In this document: positions 41,808-52,008 of the stretch, in pieces
Position numbering within the stretch: position 1 is the first letter of the stretch
Layout of the letters: every line of letters begins with the position of its first letter
The notes under the pieces: generated by a model
The model's database searches: none
What the model saw: only the letters and a program-made list of their open reading frames with translations
Told to the model about the DNA's origin: nothing
Position numbers and translations under genes: made by a program
Source: Xenorhabdus szentirmaii DSM 16338
GTDB taxonomy: Bacteria > Pseudomonadota > Gammaproteobacteria > Enterobacterales > Enterobacteriaceae
Reading direction: 5' to 3'
Assembly: GCF_002632585.1 (NCBI RefSeq)
Contig: NZ_NIBV01000002.1
Coordinates: 565,423 to 629,422, forward strand
DNA: 64,000 nucleotides

Positions 41808-44426
41808 ATGATACAACAGCGACTCGTTAAACACCGTCTGGATTATAAAACACCAGATTATACAATTACGGACATTGCCCTTGATTTTGAACTTGAGGCC
41901 AATAAAACGACGGTGACAGCAATCAGTCAGGTAAAGCGTTTGGCTAATGAAATAACCGCGCTGGTTCTGGATGGAGAAAATCTGACTTTAAAAAACCTTT
42001 ATGTAGATGATAAATCTTGGGAACATTATCAGGAACAAGATGGAAAGTTACTGATTGAACAGTTACCTGCACATTTTACTCTGAAAATTGTGAATGAAAT
42101 CAATCCGTCAGCAAATACAGCACTTGAGGGGTTGTATGTCTCCGGGGATGCGTTGTGCACTCAGTGTGAAGCTGAAGGATTCCGCCACATTACCTATTAT
42201 TTGGATCGTCCGGATGTTTTGGCCCGATTCACAACCCGCATTACCGCAGATAAATCCAAATATCCGTTTTTGCTTTCCAATGGTAATCGCATTGCTCAGG
42301 GAGAACTGAGTGACGGGCGCCATTGGGTGCAATGGCAGGACCCATTCCCGAAACCTGCTTATCTATTTGCATTAGTTGCGGGAAATTTTGATGTTCTGCG
42401 TGATACTTTTGTTACTCGCAGTGGCCGTGAAGTTGCATTGGAATTATTTGTTGACCAAGGTAATTTGGATCGTGCGGATTGGGCCATGACATCCCTGAAA
42501 AATTCAATGAAATGGGATGAAACGCGTTTTGGTTTGGAGTATGACCTTGATATCTATATGATCGTTGCCGTTGATTTCTTTAATATGGGCGCAATGGAGA
42601 ATAAGGGACTGAATGTTTTCAACTCCAAATATGTTCTGGCAAAAACAGAAACCGCAACTGACAATGATTATCTTGCCATTGAATCCGTCATCGGCCATGA
42701 ATATTTCCATAACTGGACAGGAAACCGTATTACGTGCCGTGATTGGTTCCAGTTAAGCCTGAAAGAGGGGCTGACTGTCTTCCGTGATCAAGAATTCAGT
42801 TCTGATTTAGGTTCACGCTCCGTCAATCGCATCAATAATGTACGTACCATGCGCGCTGCGCAGTTTGCGGAAGATGCCAGCCCGATGGCTCATCCTATCC
42901 GTCCTGATAAAGTGATGGAAATGAATAACTTCTATACGCTGACCGTTTATGAAAAGGGTGCAGAAGTGATTCGTATGATCCACACATTATTGGGAGAAGA
43001 ACAATTCCAGGCCGGTATGCAGTTGTATATTCACCGTCATGATGGCAGTGCAGCAACGTGTGATGATTTTGTTCAGGCAATGGAAGATGCTTCAAATGTT
43101 GACCTAACGCTGTTCCGCCGTTGGTATAGCCAATCGGGCACGCCTGTGCTGACTGTCCGGGATGAATACGATGCAGAAAAGCAGCAATATACTTTGCACG
43201 TTAGCCAAATGACGCCGCCAACAGCAGAACAGAAAGAAAAACTGCCTCTGCACATTCCTCTGGATATCGAGCTTTATGATGAACTCGGTCGAGTTATTCC
43301 ACTGCACCGTGATGGGCAGCCCGTGAATCATATTTTGAATATCATTCATGCAGAGCAGACATTTGTATTTGATGATGTTCCATCACATCCTGTACCTTCT
43401 TTACTGCGTGAATTCTCTGCACCGGTAAAACTGGATTATCCTTACAGTGATGAACAGCTTTCATTCCTGATGAAACATGCACGCAATGAATTTTCTCGTT
43501 GGGATGCGGCGCAGACTTTACTGGCTAACTATGTAAAACTGAATGTTCCCCGTCGCCAGAAATCTCAAGCCTTGGAACTGCCAATGCATGTGATTGACGC
43601 TTTCCGCGCTGTGTTGCTGGATAAAAATATTGATCCGGCATTGGCTGCATTGATTTTAACACTGCCATCTGAAAATGAAATGGCAGAGCTGTTTACGGTC
43701 ATTGATCCTCGTGCGATCCATGATGTACTCAGAGCGATGAAGCAGACGCTGGCCAATGAAATGGCGGATGAATTTGCTGCGGTATATCACAGTCTTCATA
43801 CCGGCGCATACCGTGTAGACCATCAGGATATTGCAAAACGTGATTTACGGAATACCTGTCTCTATTACCTGGCCTTCATTGATGACAGGGATCAGGCAGA
43901 TAAGTTAATTGCAGCACAATATTATCAGGCTGATAATATGACTGACACGATTGCTGCATTATCTGCGTCAGTATCTGCTGAACTGCCTTGTGGCTATCAA
44001 TTAATGGATGAATTTGATCAACGCTGGCATCAGGATGGTTTGGTCATGGACAACTGGTTCCGAATTCAGGCGACCAACCCTGCTTTTGATGCACTGGATA
44101 AAGTCCGTGGCTTGATGAAGCACCGTTCTTTCAGTTTGAGCAATCCAAACCGTGTTTATTCGTTATTAAGGACATTCTTTGCCAGAAATGCGGTGGCGTT
44201 CCATGCTGAAGATGGTCGTGGCTATCAATTCTTGGTTGAAGTTCTGACAGATTTGAACAGCCGGAATCCACAAGTTGCATCAAGATTGATTGATCCGCTG
44301 ATCCGTCTGAAACTCTATGATGAAAAACGTCAGGCGTTGATGAGTAAGGCACTGGAGCAATTGAAAGAACTGGACAATTTGTCTGGCGATCTGTTCGAAA
44401 AAATAACCAAGGCGCTTGAGAGTTAA
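41808..44426 (+). CDS. pepN: Aminopeptidase N
   Basis: M1-family zinc aminopeptidase, the main alanyl/arginyl aminopeptidase of the enterobacterial cytoplasm, acting late in protein turnover. The 872 residues match E. coli (870). The exopeptidase motif is in FFNMGAMENKGLNVFNS (GAMEN). The zinc site is HEYFHNWTGNR at about residues 297-301, with the third ligand in LKEGLTVFRDQEF. An N-terminal beta domain precedes it and a long helical C-terminal domain follows. Monocistronic, ended by a perfect hairpin. E. coli ssu genes next door are absent. Confidence 0.98.
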   Translation: MIQQRLVKHRLDYKTPDYTITDIALDFELEANKTTVTAISQVKRLANEITALVLDGENLTLKNLYVDDKSWEHYQEQDGKLLIEQLPAHFTLKIVNEINPSANTALEGLYVSGDALCTQCEAEGFRHITYYLDRPDVLARFTTRITADKSKYPFLLSNGNRIAQGELSDGRHWVQWQDPFPKPAYLFALVAGNFDVLRDTFVTRSGREVALELFVDQGNLDRADWAMTSLKNSMKWDETRFGLEYDLDIYMIVAVDFFNMGAMENKGLNVFNSKYVLAKTETATDNDYLAIESVIGHEYFHNWTGNRITCRDWFQLSLKEGLTVFRDQEFSSDLGSRSVNRINNVRTMRAAQFAEDASPMAHPIRPDKVMEMNNFYTLTVYEKGAEVIRMIHTLLGEEQFQAGMQLYIHRHDGSAATCDDFVQAMEDASNVDLTLFRRWYSQSGTPVLTVRDEYDAEKQQYTLHVSQMTPPTAEQKEKLPLHIPLDIELYDELGRVIPLHRDGQPVNHILNIIHAEQTFVFDDVPSHPVPSLLREFSAPVKLDYPYSDEQLSFLMKHARNEFSRWDAAQTLLANYVKLNVPRRQKSQALELPMHVIDAFRAVLLDKNIDPALAALILTLPSENEMAELFTVIDPRAIHDVLRAMKQTLANEMADEFAAVYHSLHTGAYRVDHQDIAKRDLRNTCLYYLAFIDDRDQADKLIAAQYYQADNMTDTIAALSASVSAELPCGYQLMDEFDQRWHQDGLVMDNWFRIQATNPAFDALDKVRGLMKHRSFSLSNPNRVYSLLRTFFARNAVAFHAEDGRGYQFLVEVLTDLNSRNPQVASRLIDPLIRLKLYDEKRQALMSKALEQLKELDNLSGDLFEKITKALES

Positions 44427-44439
44427 TTGATGGCCTGTT

Positions 44440-44475
44440 TTTTATACCTTTCGGCGCTTGTCGAAAGGTATAAAA
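44440..44475 (+). terminator. Perfect 14-bp hairpin after pepN
   Basis: TTTTATACCTTTCG and CGAAAGGTATAAAA are exact reverse complements with an 8-nt loop. It starts 14 bp after the pepN stop. A T-run precedes rather than follows it, so it would look like a normal terminator only when read leftward. Termination of pepN is still the likely role. Confidence 0.6.
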
Positions 44476-44749
44476 CCACGGTTTTAGCACTGTAATGATA
44501 TCATTCAGTTAAATACTCACTTCTCAATTATATGCCTCTGGCAGGGAAAACGTTTAAGCAACGTTGATTGATACCGGCTGTATGCGATATTAAGGAAAGA
44601 TAACGAAGGCTTTTTTGTTTACTCATATAATGGTAAATTTAGCGGCCTTTCCCTGTCACGACAAAGCAGCAATGATATATATACAGGATTGTGCATAATC
44701 TAAAATGTAAAATTAGCAATTCTTGCATAAAAATAATAGGTTAATCTAA
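44476..44749 (+). promoter_or_regulatory. pyrD upstream region
   Basis: No gene was seen. A TATAAT hexamer at 44626-44631 is a candidate -10, with no good -35. In E. coli pyrD expression depends on CTP-sensitive start-site choice and PurR; the leader start was not resolved here. Confidence 0.45.
44544..44559 (+). promoter_or_regulatory. PurR-like operator upstream of pyrD
   Basis: GGGAAAACGTTTAAGC shares the central AAACGTTT with the PurR consensus ACGCAAACGTTTGCGT and matches 10 of 16 positions. It lies about 190 bp before pyrD, which is a PurR target in E. coli. Confidence 0.5.
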
Positions 44750-45760
44750 ATGTGTTATTCTCTAGTACGGAAGGCCCTGTTCCAGCTTGATCCTGAACAA
44801 GCGCATGAACTGACTTTCCGCCAACTCAAACGCGTTACTGGTACTCCTTTCGAATGTCTTATCCGCCAATCCGTTGCCACCAAACCTGTTACTTGCATGG
44901 GGCTGTCTTTCAAAAATCCACTGGGCTTAGCCGCTGGCCTTGATAAAAATGGTGATTGCATTGATGCATTTGGCGCGATGGGTTTTGGCTTTGTGGAAAT
45001 AGGCACCGTAACACCTCGCCCACAAACCGGAAACGATAAACCAAGGCTATTTCGTGTTGTTGAAGCTGAGGGGATTATCAATCGGATGGGGTTCAACAAC
45101 CTTGGTGTGGATAATCTGGTTGAGAATGTCAAACGCGCGAAATATGATGGCGTGATTGGGATCAATATTGGTAAAAATAAAGATACCCCTGTAGAGAATG
45201 GAAAAGATGACTATTTGATTTGCATGGATAAAGTTTATCCTCATGCAGGTTATATCACCATCAATATTTCTTCTCCGAATACACCCGGCTTGAGGAGCTT
45301 ACAGTACGGTGACGCACTGGATGATCTGCTATCTGCGATCAAAAACAAGCAAAACGAACTTCAGCAGAAGTTCCAAAAGTATGTTCCCGTTGCAGTAAAG
45401 ATTTCACCTGATCTTTCAGAAGAAGAATTAATAAAAATTGCTGATAGTTTAATTCGTCATCAGATTGATGGTGTTATTGCAACGAATACAACATTAGATA
45501 GAAAGATCATTGAAGGGTTGAATTACAGTCAGCAGGCAGGAGGATTAAGTGGCCGTCCTGTACAGTTGCGCAGTACTGAAATCATTCGGCGCCTTTCCCA
45601 AGAATTAAAAGGCGAAATACCGATTATTGGTGTGGGCGGAATTGATTCGCTTGTCGCAGCCAGAGAGAAAATGGAAGCGGGCTCTTCATTGATTCAGATA
45701 TATTCTGGTTTTATCTATAAAGGTCCTAAATTAATCAAAGATATTATCAATCATATTTGA
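44750..45760 (+). CDS. pyrD: Dihydroorotate dehydrogenase (quinone), class 2
   Basis: Membrane-associated FMN enzyme oxidising dihydroorotate to orotate with quinone, the fourth step of pyrimidine synthesis. The 336 residues match E. coli. The N-terminal helices (about 1-40) give the quinone tunnel. Conserved stretches are [20 protein letters not shown], the catalytic-serine loop [14 protein letters not shown] and the FMN-phosphate site [20 protein letters not shown]. It is transcribed rightward; zapC follows after 155 bp with a hairpin between. Confidence 0.97.
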   Translation: MCYSLVRKALFQLDPEQAHELTFRQLKRVTGTPFECLIRQSVATKPVTCMGLSFKNPLGLAAGLDKNGDCIDAFGAMGFGFVEIGTVTPRPQTGNDKPRLFRVVEAEGIINRMGFNNLGVDNLVENVKRAKYDGVIGINIGKNKDTPVENGKDDYLICMDKVYPHAGYITINISSPNTPGLRSLQYGDALDDLLSAIKNKQNELQQKFQKYVPVAVKISPDLSEEELIKIADSLIRHQIDGVIATNTTLDRKIIEGLNYSQQAGGLSGRPVQLRSTEIIRRLSQELKGEIPIIGVGGIDSLVAAREKMEAGSSLIQIYSGFIYKGPKLIKDIINHI

Positions 45761-45781
45761 GTATCTACTGCAATTTTGGGC

Positions 45782-45803
45782 TGGGGGTTTATTTCTGCCC
45801 CCA
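45782..45803 (+). terminator. GC-rich hairpin after pyrD
   Basis: TGGGGG and CCCCCA with a 10-nt loop, about 22 bp beyond the pyrD stop. There is no strong U-run, so it is a weak or partial terminator. Confidence 0.5.
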
Positions 45804-45915
45804 ACTCGTCTATATTTTATTTAATAGATTAAAATTTTATCGTTTTTTGAATTTCCATTTGATGGTGGTGTTTGTTTTTAACCAAAAAACTATTTTTGGC
45901 ATAGAAGGGTAGATA

Positions 45916-46467
45916 ATGAAAATTAAACCTGATGATCAGTGGCGCTGGTATTTCGATCCTGAGCATAGTCGTGTCATGCTTGATCTCGCCAATGGCATGG
46001 TTTTTCGTTCTCGTTTTCCCGCTAAAATGTTGATTGATTTTGCTGTAACAATGAAAGAGATGTCATTCTCTGTTGATGATGCTGCACTTTATTATGCTTT
46101 TGAAGAACATTCCCGCCATATTAATATTGCCCCGGCACTTCGGGCCGAATTGGCCTTGAATGGCGTCGTTGCGTTTCGTTTTATGAAACCACAAATGCCG
46201 AAGAGTTGGTATTTCTCAAGTTTTTCTTTAATGGCGAAACCAGAACACGGAGAAATTGTTCAGGCACGTGTGCAGGATAGTGGTGTTGAAGCTCTTTTTA
46301 TGGTGGTTGAAGTGGGTAATAATGCCAGCCTGTGTCTATTGGCACAAGAAAAATTAGAGCTGAATGACAAAGTGATGGATTTCTGTACCCCGATTAAAGT
46401 GATGAATGACCGATTGATGCCTTACATTGAACCTATCCAGAAAACGATATACGATTATGCGATTTAA
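45916..46467 (+). CDS. zapC: Cell division protein ZapC
   Basis: Cytoplasmic Z-ring-associated protein that promotes lateral association of FtsZ filaments. The 183 residues align with E. coli ZapC: N-terminus MKIKPDDQWRWYFDPEHSRV, then LDLANGMVFRSRFPAKML, VDDAALYYAFEE and the shared FMKPQMPKSWYF. The C-terminal half is less conserved until IKVMNDRLMPYI. RBS AGAAGGG. It is in the usual place between pyrD and ycbX, with ycbX convergent. Confidence 0.94.
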   Translation: MKIKPDDQWRWYFDPEHSRVMLDLANGMVFRSRFPAKMLIDFAVTMKEMSFSVDDAALYYAFEEHSRHINIAPALRAELALNGVVAFRFMKPQMPKSWYFSSFSLMAKPEHGEIVQARVQDSGVEALFMVVEVGNNASLCLLAQEKLELNDKVMDFCTPIKVMNDRLMPYIEPIQKTIYDYAI

Positions 46468-46601
46468 TTTAGGTCATATATTATTCATTTCATATACACC
46501 TGCTTTCAAATATATTCTTCATGGTGTTCTCCTGACTGTTTTTTACAGAATATTTCCTCAATTAAAAAATGATTAAAAATTAACAATAGATATGGATATA
46601 A

Positions 46602-46638
46602 AAGTCAGACAGATAACCTTATCCATACTCTCTGACTT
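46602..46638 (-). terminator. Terminator of ycbX
   Basis: AAGTCAGA (46602-46609) and TCTGACTT (46631-46638) pair, with an inner GATA/TATC pairing. Read leftward from ycbX it ends in CTTTTATA. It begins 18 bp past the ycbX stop, between convergent genes. Confidence 0.7.
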
Positions 46639-46655
46639 AAATAAAAATATGATTG

Positions 46656-47780
46656 TTATAGACTATTAATGCTTAATTTAAGGACCAAATCATTTTTAGG
46701 GATACAGCTACAGGCCAGAATTTTTCCATTTTCTTTAATGGCTGTCGATTTAAGAGGTAATACCTCACCTTCAATTAAGGATATCTTACAAGAACCACAT
46801 ATACCCGCGCGACATGAATAAGGTATTCTAATACCTTGATTTTCTAATTGTTCTAAAATAATGTGCTGATTATTTCCAATAAAATGCTGCCCATTGAACT
46901 CAATGGAAACAGACTGTTCAACGGTTTTCTGTAAAGTTAAATCCTTGGTTTGCTGGCCACTGCCATATTTGCGCGGTGTTCTCTTTTCCAAAACCCTTAC
47001 ATGATCACCAACGCGAATAATGCCACTGTTACGTGCAATTGCATTTTGCCCAAAATCGACGGCACCATCTTCTTCGGCTGTTCTGAAAGAACTCAACGTT
47101 GCCAGCGGTTCGCCCTGGGGATTTTTGCGGCCTCTCTCCGGGCTGACAGTGGTTAAAATGCAGCGGCTACAAGGTTTGGGGAGGTCGAAAATAAGATCGC
47201 CGATCTGAATAACCCGCCAGTTATCTTCTTCGAAAGGCTCTGCGCCGGTGATAATCATATTGGCGCGGAATTGTTCTATTTTAATACTGGCAGGACAGCG
47301 TTGCTGTAAGGCATTGAAAGACGCCTCATTGATAATTAGATAAGGAAAGCCATCAGCGAAAGATAATGAGACATCAGGAAATTTCTTTACCCGCCGAGTT
47401 AATTCTTCACTGATCCATCGAAGTTGCACAGGAGTATCAAAAAAACTACTGAGCCAAGTATTTATCGATTCGGGGGCGACTAAAGCGGTAAAATGGTTTC
47501 CCCAAACTTCGGTGGGTGAACGCCCTTCTTTAAAATCAGTGTAAAGCACTGTTGCGCTTTCTCCATTCGGGGCTCGTAAATAGAGGCCATTATGGAGCAT
47601 AGTTGGCGTAAACAGCAGCATCTGTGGATACTGGCGACCCGTCATAAAAGTGCCGTCCGTTGTGGTTATCATAAAATTTCGATCAAATGTAAGGCCACTT
47701 TCATTGACGAGGGAATGCGAAAGTTGCAATCCGCGCATGGATTTAACGGGATAGGTATAGAGGCGCGACAGGGTTAACAT
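46656..47780 (-). CDS. ycbX: YcbX, MOSC-domain protein with 2Fe-2S ferredoxin domain
   Basis: Molybdenum-cofactor-dependent protein that in E. coli detoxifies N-hydroxylated base analogues such as 6-hydroxylaminopurine. I start at the ATG at 47780 (MLTLSRLYTYPVKSMRGLQ, 374 residues), preceded by GGAGAG, rather than an upstream in-frame ATG. Domains in order: MOSC N-terminal beta barrel (about 1-120), MOSC domain (about 130-270, with KPCSRCILTTVSPERG holding the Moco cysteine) and a plant-type ferredoxin domain (about 290-374). The latter has the cluster cysteines in SCRAGICGSCK and the last in LACSCIP. It diverges from rlmKL. Confidence 0.95.
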   Translation of the reverse strand: MLTLSRLYTYPVKSMRGLQLSHSLVNESGLTFDRNFMITTTDGTFMTGRQYPQMLLFTPTMLHNGLYLRAPNGESATVLYTDFKEGRSPTEVWGNHFTALVAPESINTWLSSFFDTPVQLRWISEELTRRVKKFPDVSLSFADGFPYLIINEASFNALQQRCPASIKIEQFRANMIITGAEPFEEDNWRVIQIGDLIFDLPKPCSRCILTTVSPERGRKNPQGEPLATLSSFRTAEEDGAVDFGQNAIARNSGIIRVGDHVRVLEKRTPRKYGSGQQTKDLTLQKTVEQSVSIEFNGQHFIGNNQHIILEQLENQGIRIPYSCRAGICGSCKISLIEGEVLPLKSTAIKENGKILACSCIPKNDLVLKLSINSL

Positions 47781-47826
47781 CTGTTCTCTCCAAAATATTT
47801 TTATATTTGATCGTGTCAGCAACTTT

Positions 47827-47854
47827 ATGACATGTCGCTGGTATTGGCTATAAT
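47827..47854 (+). promoter_or_regulatory. Sigma-70-type promoter of rlmKL
   Basis: -35 ATGACA (47827-47832), 16-bp spacer, -10 TATAAT (47849-47854). The expected start is near 47861, about 40 nt before the rlmKL ATG. Confidence 0.6.
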
Positions 47855-47865
47855 GTGCCACGATT

Positions 47866-47893
47866 TTTTTGTGGTGAACTTTTTGTGGTGATT
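47866..47893 (+). repeat. 14-bp tandem duplication in the rlmKL leader
   Basis: tttttgtggtgaac followed by tttttgtggtgatt. It duplicates a GGTGA segment just before the rlmKL start and gives two weak Shine-Dalgarno-like sites. Confidence 0.75.
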
Positions 47894-47899
47894 AATAAA

Positions 47900-50044
47900 A
47901 TGAACTCTCTCTTTGCCAGCACGGCACGTGGACTGGAAGAACTGTTAAAGAACGAACTGGAAATGCTGGGAGCGCAATCCTGTAAGATTGCCCAAGGTGG
48001 GGTTCATTTTCAGGGCGATGATAGGGTGATGTATAAAAGTTTGCTGTGGAGCAGACTGGCATCCCGTATCATGATGCCGCTCAACGAATTCAAGGTCTAT
48101 AGCGATCTGGACTTGTATCTTGGTGTCCAATCGATTGACTGGAGTGAGATTTTCTCTGTCGACAGCACGTTCTCGGTGCATTTCAGCGGCACAAATGAAG
48201 AGATCAGAAATACACAATATGGCGCACTGAAAGTTAAAGATGCCATTGTTGACAGCTTTATGCGCAAAGTAAAGCAGCGTCCTGATGTTGCCAAGCAACA
48301 GCCGGATGTCCGTGTGAACGTCTTCTTAAATAAAGAAAAAGCAACCGTTTCACTCGATTTGAGTGGTGACAGTCTGCATATCCGTGGTTACCGTGACTTG
48401 GCGGGACAAGCTCCCCTGAAAGAAACCCTTGCCGCAGCCATTATTATGCGTTCGGGCTGGAGTACCGGTACGCCCATGGTCGACCCTATGTGTGGTTCAG
48501 GAACATTATTAATTGAAGCCGCCATGATGGCAGCAGATTGTGCCCCTGGCTTGCATCGTACGCATTGGGGATTCATGTCATGGCTGAAATTTGATGAAAC
48601 AATCTGGCGTGAAGTGACAACGGAAGCACAAGTGCGTTTTCGTAAAGGGCTACAGGAGACGACTTCGCGCTTTTTCGGCGCAGATATCGATCGCCGTGTC
48701 ATGGATATGGCACGCTCAAATGCGCGCAGAGCAGGCGTTGCACAATTGATCCAGTTCCAGCAGGGAGATGCAAGTAAACTGGAAAATCCACTGCCAGAAG
48801 GTGTGGTGGGAACGGTATTAAGCAACCCGCCTTATGGTGAGCGTCTTGAAAGTGAACCGGCCTTGATAGCCTTACACAGCATATTCGGTCGTGTAATGAA
48901 AAGCCGTTTTCCGGGCTGGCGTTTATCATTGTTCAGCGCTTCACCAGAACTGTTGAGTTGCCTGCAATTACGTGCAGAGCGCGAGTTTAAAGCGAAAAAT
49001 GGCCCGCTGGATTGTGTTCAGAAAAACTATTCTATCCAATCTATCGAAAGATCTGAGCCATTGTCGGATAGTCCGAAGCCATTGGATACCGGGATTGCAG
49101 AAGACTATGCAAACCGCTTGAGCAAGAATGAGAAAAAACTCAGTAAATGGGCTAAGCAGCAAGGTATCGATTGCTACCGTTTATATGATGCAGATTTGCC
49201 TGAATACAACGTTGCCGTTGATCGCTATGCGGATAAAATTGTCGTTCAGGAATATGCCCCTCCAAAAACTGTGGATGCCAATAAAGCTCGTCAACGTTTG
49301 TTTGATGTTATCAGCGCCACAATGAATGTGCTGGGTTTAACATCCAACCAACTGATCCTGAAAACACGCCAACGTCAGAAAGGCAAAAGCCAATATGAAA
49401 AAATGGCCGAGAAACAAGAGTTCTTTTTGGTCAACGAGTACGGTGCGAAATTTTGGGTTAACCTGACCGATTATCTGGATACAGGACTGTTCCTTGATCA
49501 CCGTATTGCCCGCAAAAAACTGGGTGAAATGAGCCAGGGCAAAGATTTCCTCAACTTATTTGCCTATACCGGTTCTGCGACAGTTCATGCTGGATTGGGA
49601 GGAGCACGCTCAACAACGACGGTGGATATGTCCCGCACTTATCTCGAATGGGCAGAAAAGAATCTACAGGCGAACGGCTTAATCGGACGCCAGCATCGTT
49701 TAATTCAGGCCGATTGCTTGGGATGGTTGGCGCAAACCCGTGAACAATTTGATTTGATCTTTATTGATCCCCCCACATTTTCCAATTCTAAGCGAATGGA
49801 AGACACTTTTGATGTTCAGCGTGATCACATTGAACTAATGAAACAATTAAAACGTTTGCTGCGTCGTGGTGGAACCCTGATGTTTTCCAATAATAAGCGA
49901 GGATTCAAAATGGATTTTGCTGAACTGGAGAAATTAGGGCTGGTTGCAAACGAAATAACAGGAAAAACATTATCTCAGGATTTTGCCCGTAACCGTCAGA
50001 TTCATAACTGTTGGTTGCTGTGTCACGCTGGCGAGGAAAAATAA
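47900..50044 (+). CDS. rlmL: Bifunctional 23S rRNA methyltransferase RlmKL
   Basis: Fusion enzyme methylating 23S rRNA at G2445 (m2G, N-terminal RlmL half) and G2069 (m7G, C-terminal RlmK half). The ATG at 47900 ([16 protein letters not shown], 714 residues) matches E. coli; an in-frame upstream start is ignored. A THUMP domain lies at about 50-155. The first SAM fold has [15 protein letters not shown] and the catalytic NPPYGER. The second has [13 protein letters not shown] and [11 protein letters not shown]. It is 4 bp from uup, which suggests co-transcription, both serving ribosome function. Confidence 0.97.
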   Translation: MNSLFASTARGLEELLKNELEMLGAQSCKIAQGGVHFQGDDRVMYKSLLWSRLASRIMMPLNEFKVYSDLDLYLGVQSIDWSEIFSVDSTFSVHFSGTNEEIRNTQYGALKVKDAIVDSFMRKVKQRPDVAKQQPDVRVNVFLNKEKATVSLDLSGDSLHIRGYRDLAGQAPLKETLAAAIIMRSGWSTGTPMVDPMCGSGTLLIEAAMMAADCAPGLHRTHWGFMSWLKFDETIWREVTTEAQVRFRKGLQETTSRFFGADIDRRVMDMARSNARRAGVAQLIQFQQGDASKLENPLPEGVVGTVLSNPPYGERLESEPALIALHSIFGRVMKSRFPGWRLSLFSASPELLSCLQLRAEREFKAKNGPLDCVQKNYSIQSIERSEPLSDSPKPLDTGIAEDYANRLSKNEKKLSKWAKQQGIDCYRLYDADLPEYNVAVDRYADKIVVQEYAPPKTVDANKARQRLFDVISATMNVLGLTSNQLILKTRQRQKGKSQYEKMAEKQEFFLVNEYGAKFWVNLTDYLDTGLFLDHRIARKKLGEMSQGKDFLNLFAYTGSATVHAGLGGARSTTTVDMSRTYLEWAEKNLQANGLIGRQHRLIQADCLGWLAQTREQFDLIFIDPPTFSNSKRMEDTFDVQRDHIELMKQLKRLLRRGGTLMFSNNKRGFKMDFAELEKLGLVANEITGKTLSQDFARNRQIHNCWLLCHAGEEK

Positions 50045-50048
50045 TATT

Positions 50049-51959
50049 ATGTCACTGATTAGTTTATCTGGTGCTTGGTTATCCTTCAGTGATGCACCGC
50101 TGTTGGATAACACAGAGTTGCATATTGAAGAAAATGAAAGGGTCTGTCTGGTTGGACGCAATGGCGCAGGAAAATCAACATTATTGCGTGTTCTGGCGAA
50201 AGAGCAGCCATTAGATGATGGGCAGGTCATTTATGAGCAAGATTTGGTTGTTGCCCGTTTAGAACAAGATCCTCCCCGTGATGTAGAAGGCACAGTATTT
50301 GACTTTGTCGCGGAAGGCGTTAAAGAGCAGGCCGGGTATATCAAAGCATTCCACCATATTTCCCGTTTGGTGGAAACGGACCCCAGTGAAAAAAACCTTA
50401 AGCAGCTGGCTGAGTCGCAGGAAATATTGGATACCCGTGGTCTTTGGTCACTGGATAGCAGGATCAGCGACGTATTGAAACAACTGTCATTACCCGCAGA
50501 AGCAAAATTATCCTCACTGTCTGGTGGTTGGTTGCGTAAGGCCGCGCTGGGCAGAGCGCTGGTTTGTGGACCAAGAGTTTTGTTTCTTGATGAGCCAACC
50601 AACCATCTGGATATTAATACGATTGAATGGTTGGAAAATTTCCTGAAAGACTTCAAAGGAAGCCTTGTTTTCATTTCCCATGACCGTTCATTCATTCGCA
50701 ACATGGCAACACGCATTATTGATTTGGACAGGGGAAAACTGGCTTCATGGCCGGGTAATTACGATAAATACCTTGAAAGCAAAGAAGAGGCATTGCGTGT
50801 TGAAGAAATGCAAAATGCTGAATTCGACAAGAAACTGGCGCAGGAAGAAGTTTGGATCCGTCAGGGAATTAAAGCACGGCGCACGCGCAATGAAGGGCGG
50901 GTAAGGGCATTAAAAGCGCTGCGTGTTGAACGGTCAGAACGCCGTAATGTTATGGGTACGGCGAAAATGCAGGTCGGAGAAGCAGCACGTTCAGGTAAAA
51001 TAGTGTTTGAAATGGAAAATGTGAATTACCGGATTGGTGATAAAACATTGGTCAAAAATTTCTCGGCTCAGGTTCAACGTGGCGACAAAATTGCGTTGAT
51101 CGGGCCAAATGGTTGCGGCAAGACAACATTATTGAAGCTGATGCTGGGAGATTTGACGGCAGATAGCGGGCGCATTCACTGTGGTACAAAACTGGAAGTG
51201 GCTTATTTTGATCAGCACCGCGCGGCACTGGATCCCGATAAAACAGTCATAGATAACCTTGCAGATGGTAAACAGGAAGTGATGGTTAACGGACGTTCCC
51301 GTCATGTACTGGGTTATTTGCAGGATTTTCTTTTTCATCCTAAACGTGCGATGACGCCTGTCAGAGCACTTTCCGGTGGAGAACGCAATCGTCTGTTACT
51401 GGCGCGTTTATTCCTGAAACCAAGCAACTTACTGATCCTTGATGAACCAACCAATGATCTTGATGTTGAAACGCTGGAATTACTCGAAGAGATGGTTGAT
51501 AGCTATACGGGAACAGTCATCTTGGTGAGCCATGATCGTCAATTTGTTGATAACTCGGTAACTGAATGCTGGATCTTTGAAGGCGAAGGTGAAGTCAACA
51601 ATTATATGGGGGGGTATTATGATGCCCAGCAGCAGCGTGCACAAGCCGTCTCCCTGCTCCAGTCTTCAGAGAAAAAAAGTAATCCTGAAACCAAGGCAGT
51701 CAAACCGAAGGAAACATCCAAGCGGGCAAATAATAAGATAAGTTACCATTTACTGCGAGAGCTAGAGCAACTACCATCATTATTGGAAAAGCTAGAAGAA
51801 GAGATTGAGAAATTGCAATCTCAGGTCAGTGACCCTGAATTCTTCAACCAGCCTCACGAAGTTACACAAAATGTTCTGAATGAATTGACAAATAAAGAAC
51901 AAGAATTGGAAAAAGCGTTTGACCGTTGGCAGGAACTGGAAATGATGAAAAATGGATGA
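50049..51959 (+). CDS. uup: ABC-F ATPase Uup
   Basis: Soluble ABC-F protein acting on ribosomes; in E. coli its loss raises precise excision of transposons. The 636 residues have no membrane spans. Two nucleotide-binding domains: first Walker A GRNGAGKST (about 36-44), signature LSGGW, Walker B LFLDEPTNHLD; second GPNGCGKTT (about 352-360), signature LSGGE, LILDEPTNDLD. The linker between them is basic. A C-terminal coiled coil (about 560-636) is the Uup-specific DNA-binding region. The start at 50049, 4 bp after rlmKL, matches the family; an earlier in-frame ATG lies inside rlmKL. Confidence 0.97.
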   Translation: MSLISLSGAWLSFSDAPLLDNTELHIEENERVCLVGRNGAGKSTLLRVLAKEQPLDDGQVIYEQDLVVARLEQDPPRDVEGTVFDFVAEGVKEQAGYIKAFHHISRLVETDPSEKNLKQLAESQEILDTRGLWSLDSRISDVLKQLSLPAEAKLSSLSGGWLRKAALGRALVCGPRVLFLDEPTNHLDINTIEWLENFLKDFKGSLVFISHDRSFIRNMATRIIDLDRGKLASWPGNYDKYLESKEEALRVEEMQNAEFDKKLAQEEVWIRQGIKARRTRNEGRVRALKALRVERSERRNVMGTAKMQVGEAARSGKIVFEMENVNYRIGDKTLVKNFSAQVQRGDKIALIGPNGCGKTTLLKLMLGDLTADSGRIHCGTKLEVAYFDQHRAALDPDKTVIDNLADGKQEVMVNGRSRHVLGYLQDFLFHPKRAMTPVRALSGGERNRLLLARLFLKPSNLLILDEPTNDLDVETLELLEEMVDSYTGTVILVSHDRQFVDNSVTECWIFEGEGEVNNYMGGYYDAQQQRAQAVSLLQSSEKKSNPETKAVKPKETSKRANNKISYHLLRELEQLPSLLEKLEEEIEKLQSQVSDPEFFNQPHEVTQNVLNELTNKEQELEKAFDRWQELEMMKNG

Positions 51960-52008
51960 TCGCTGCCAATTGAGAGAAGCTTATCGTTTTTGTTAAAGGA
52001 GAAACACT

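Noticed and set aside
41607-41834. A 75-codon leftward open frame in the pncB-pepN spacer
   Set aside because: It runs into the pepN start on the opposite strand, lacks an RBS and resembles nothing I know.
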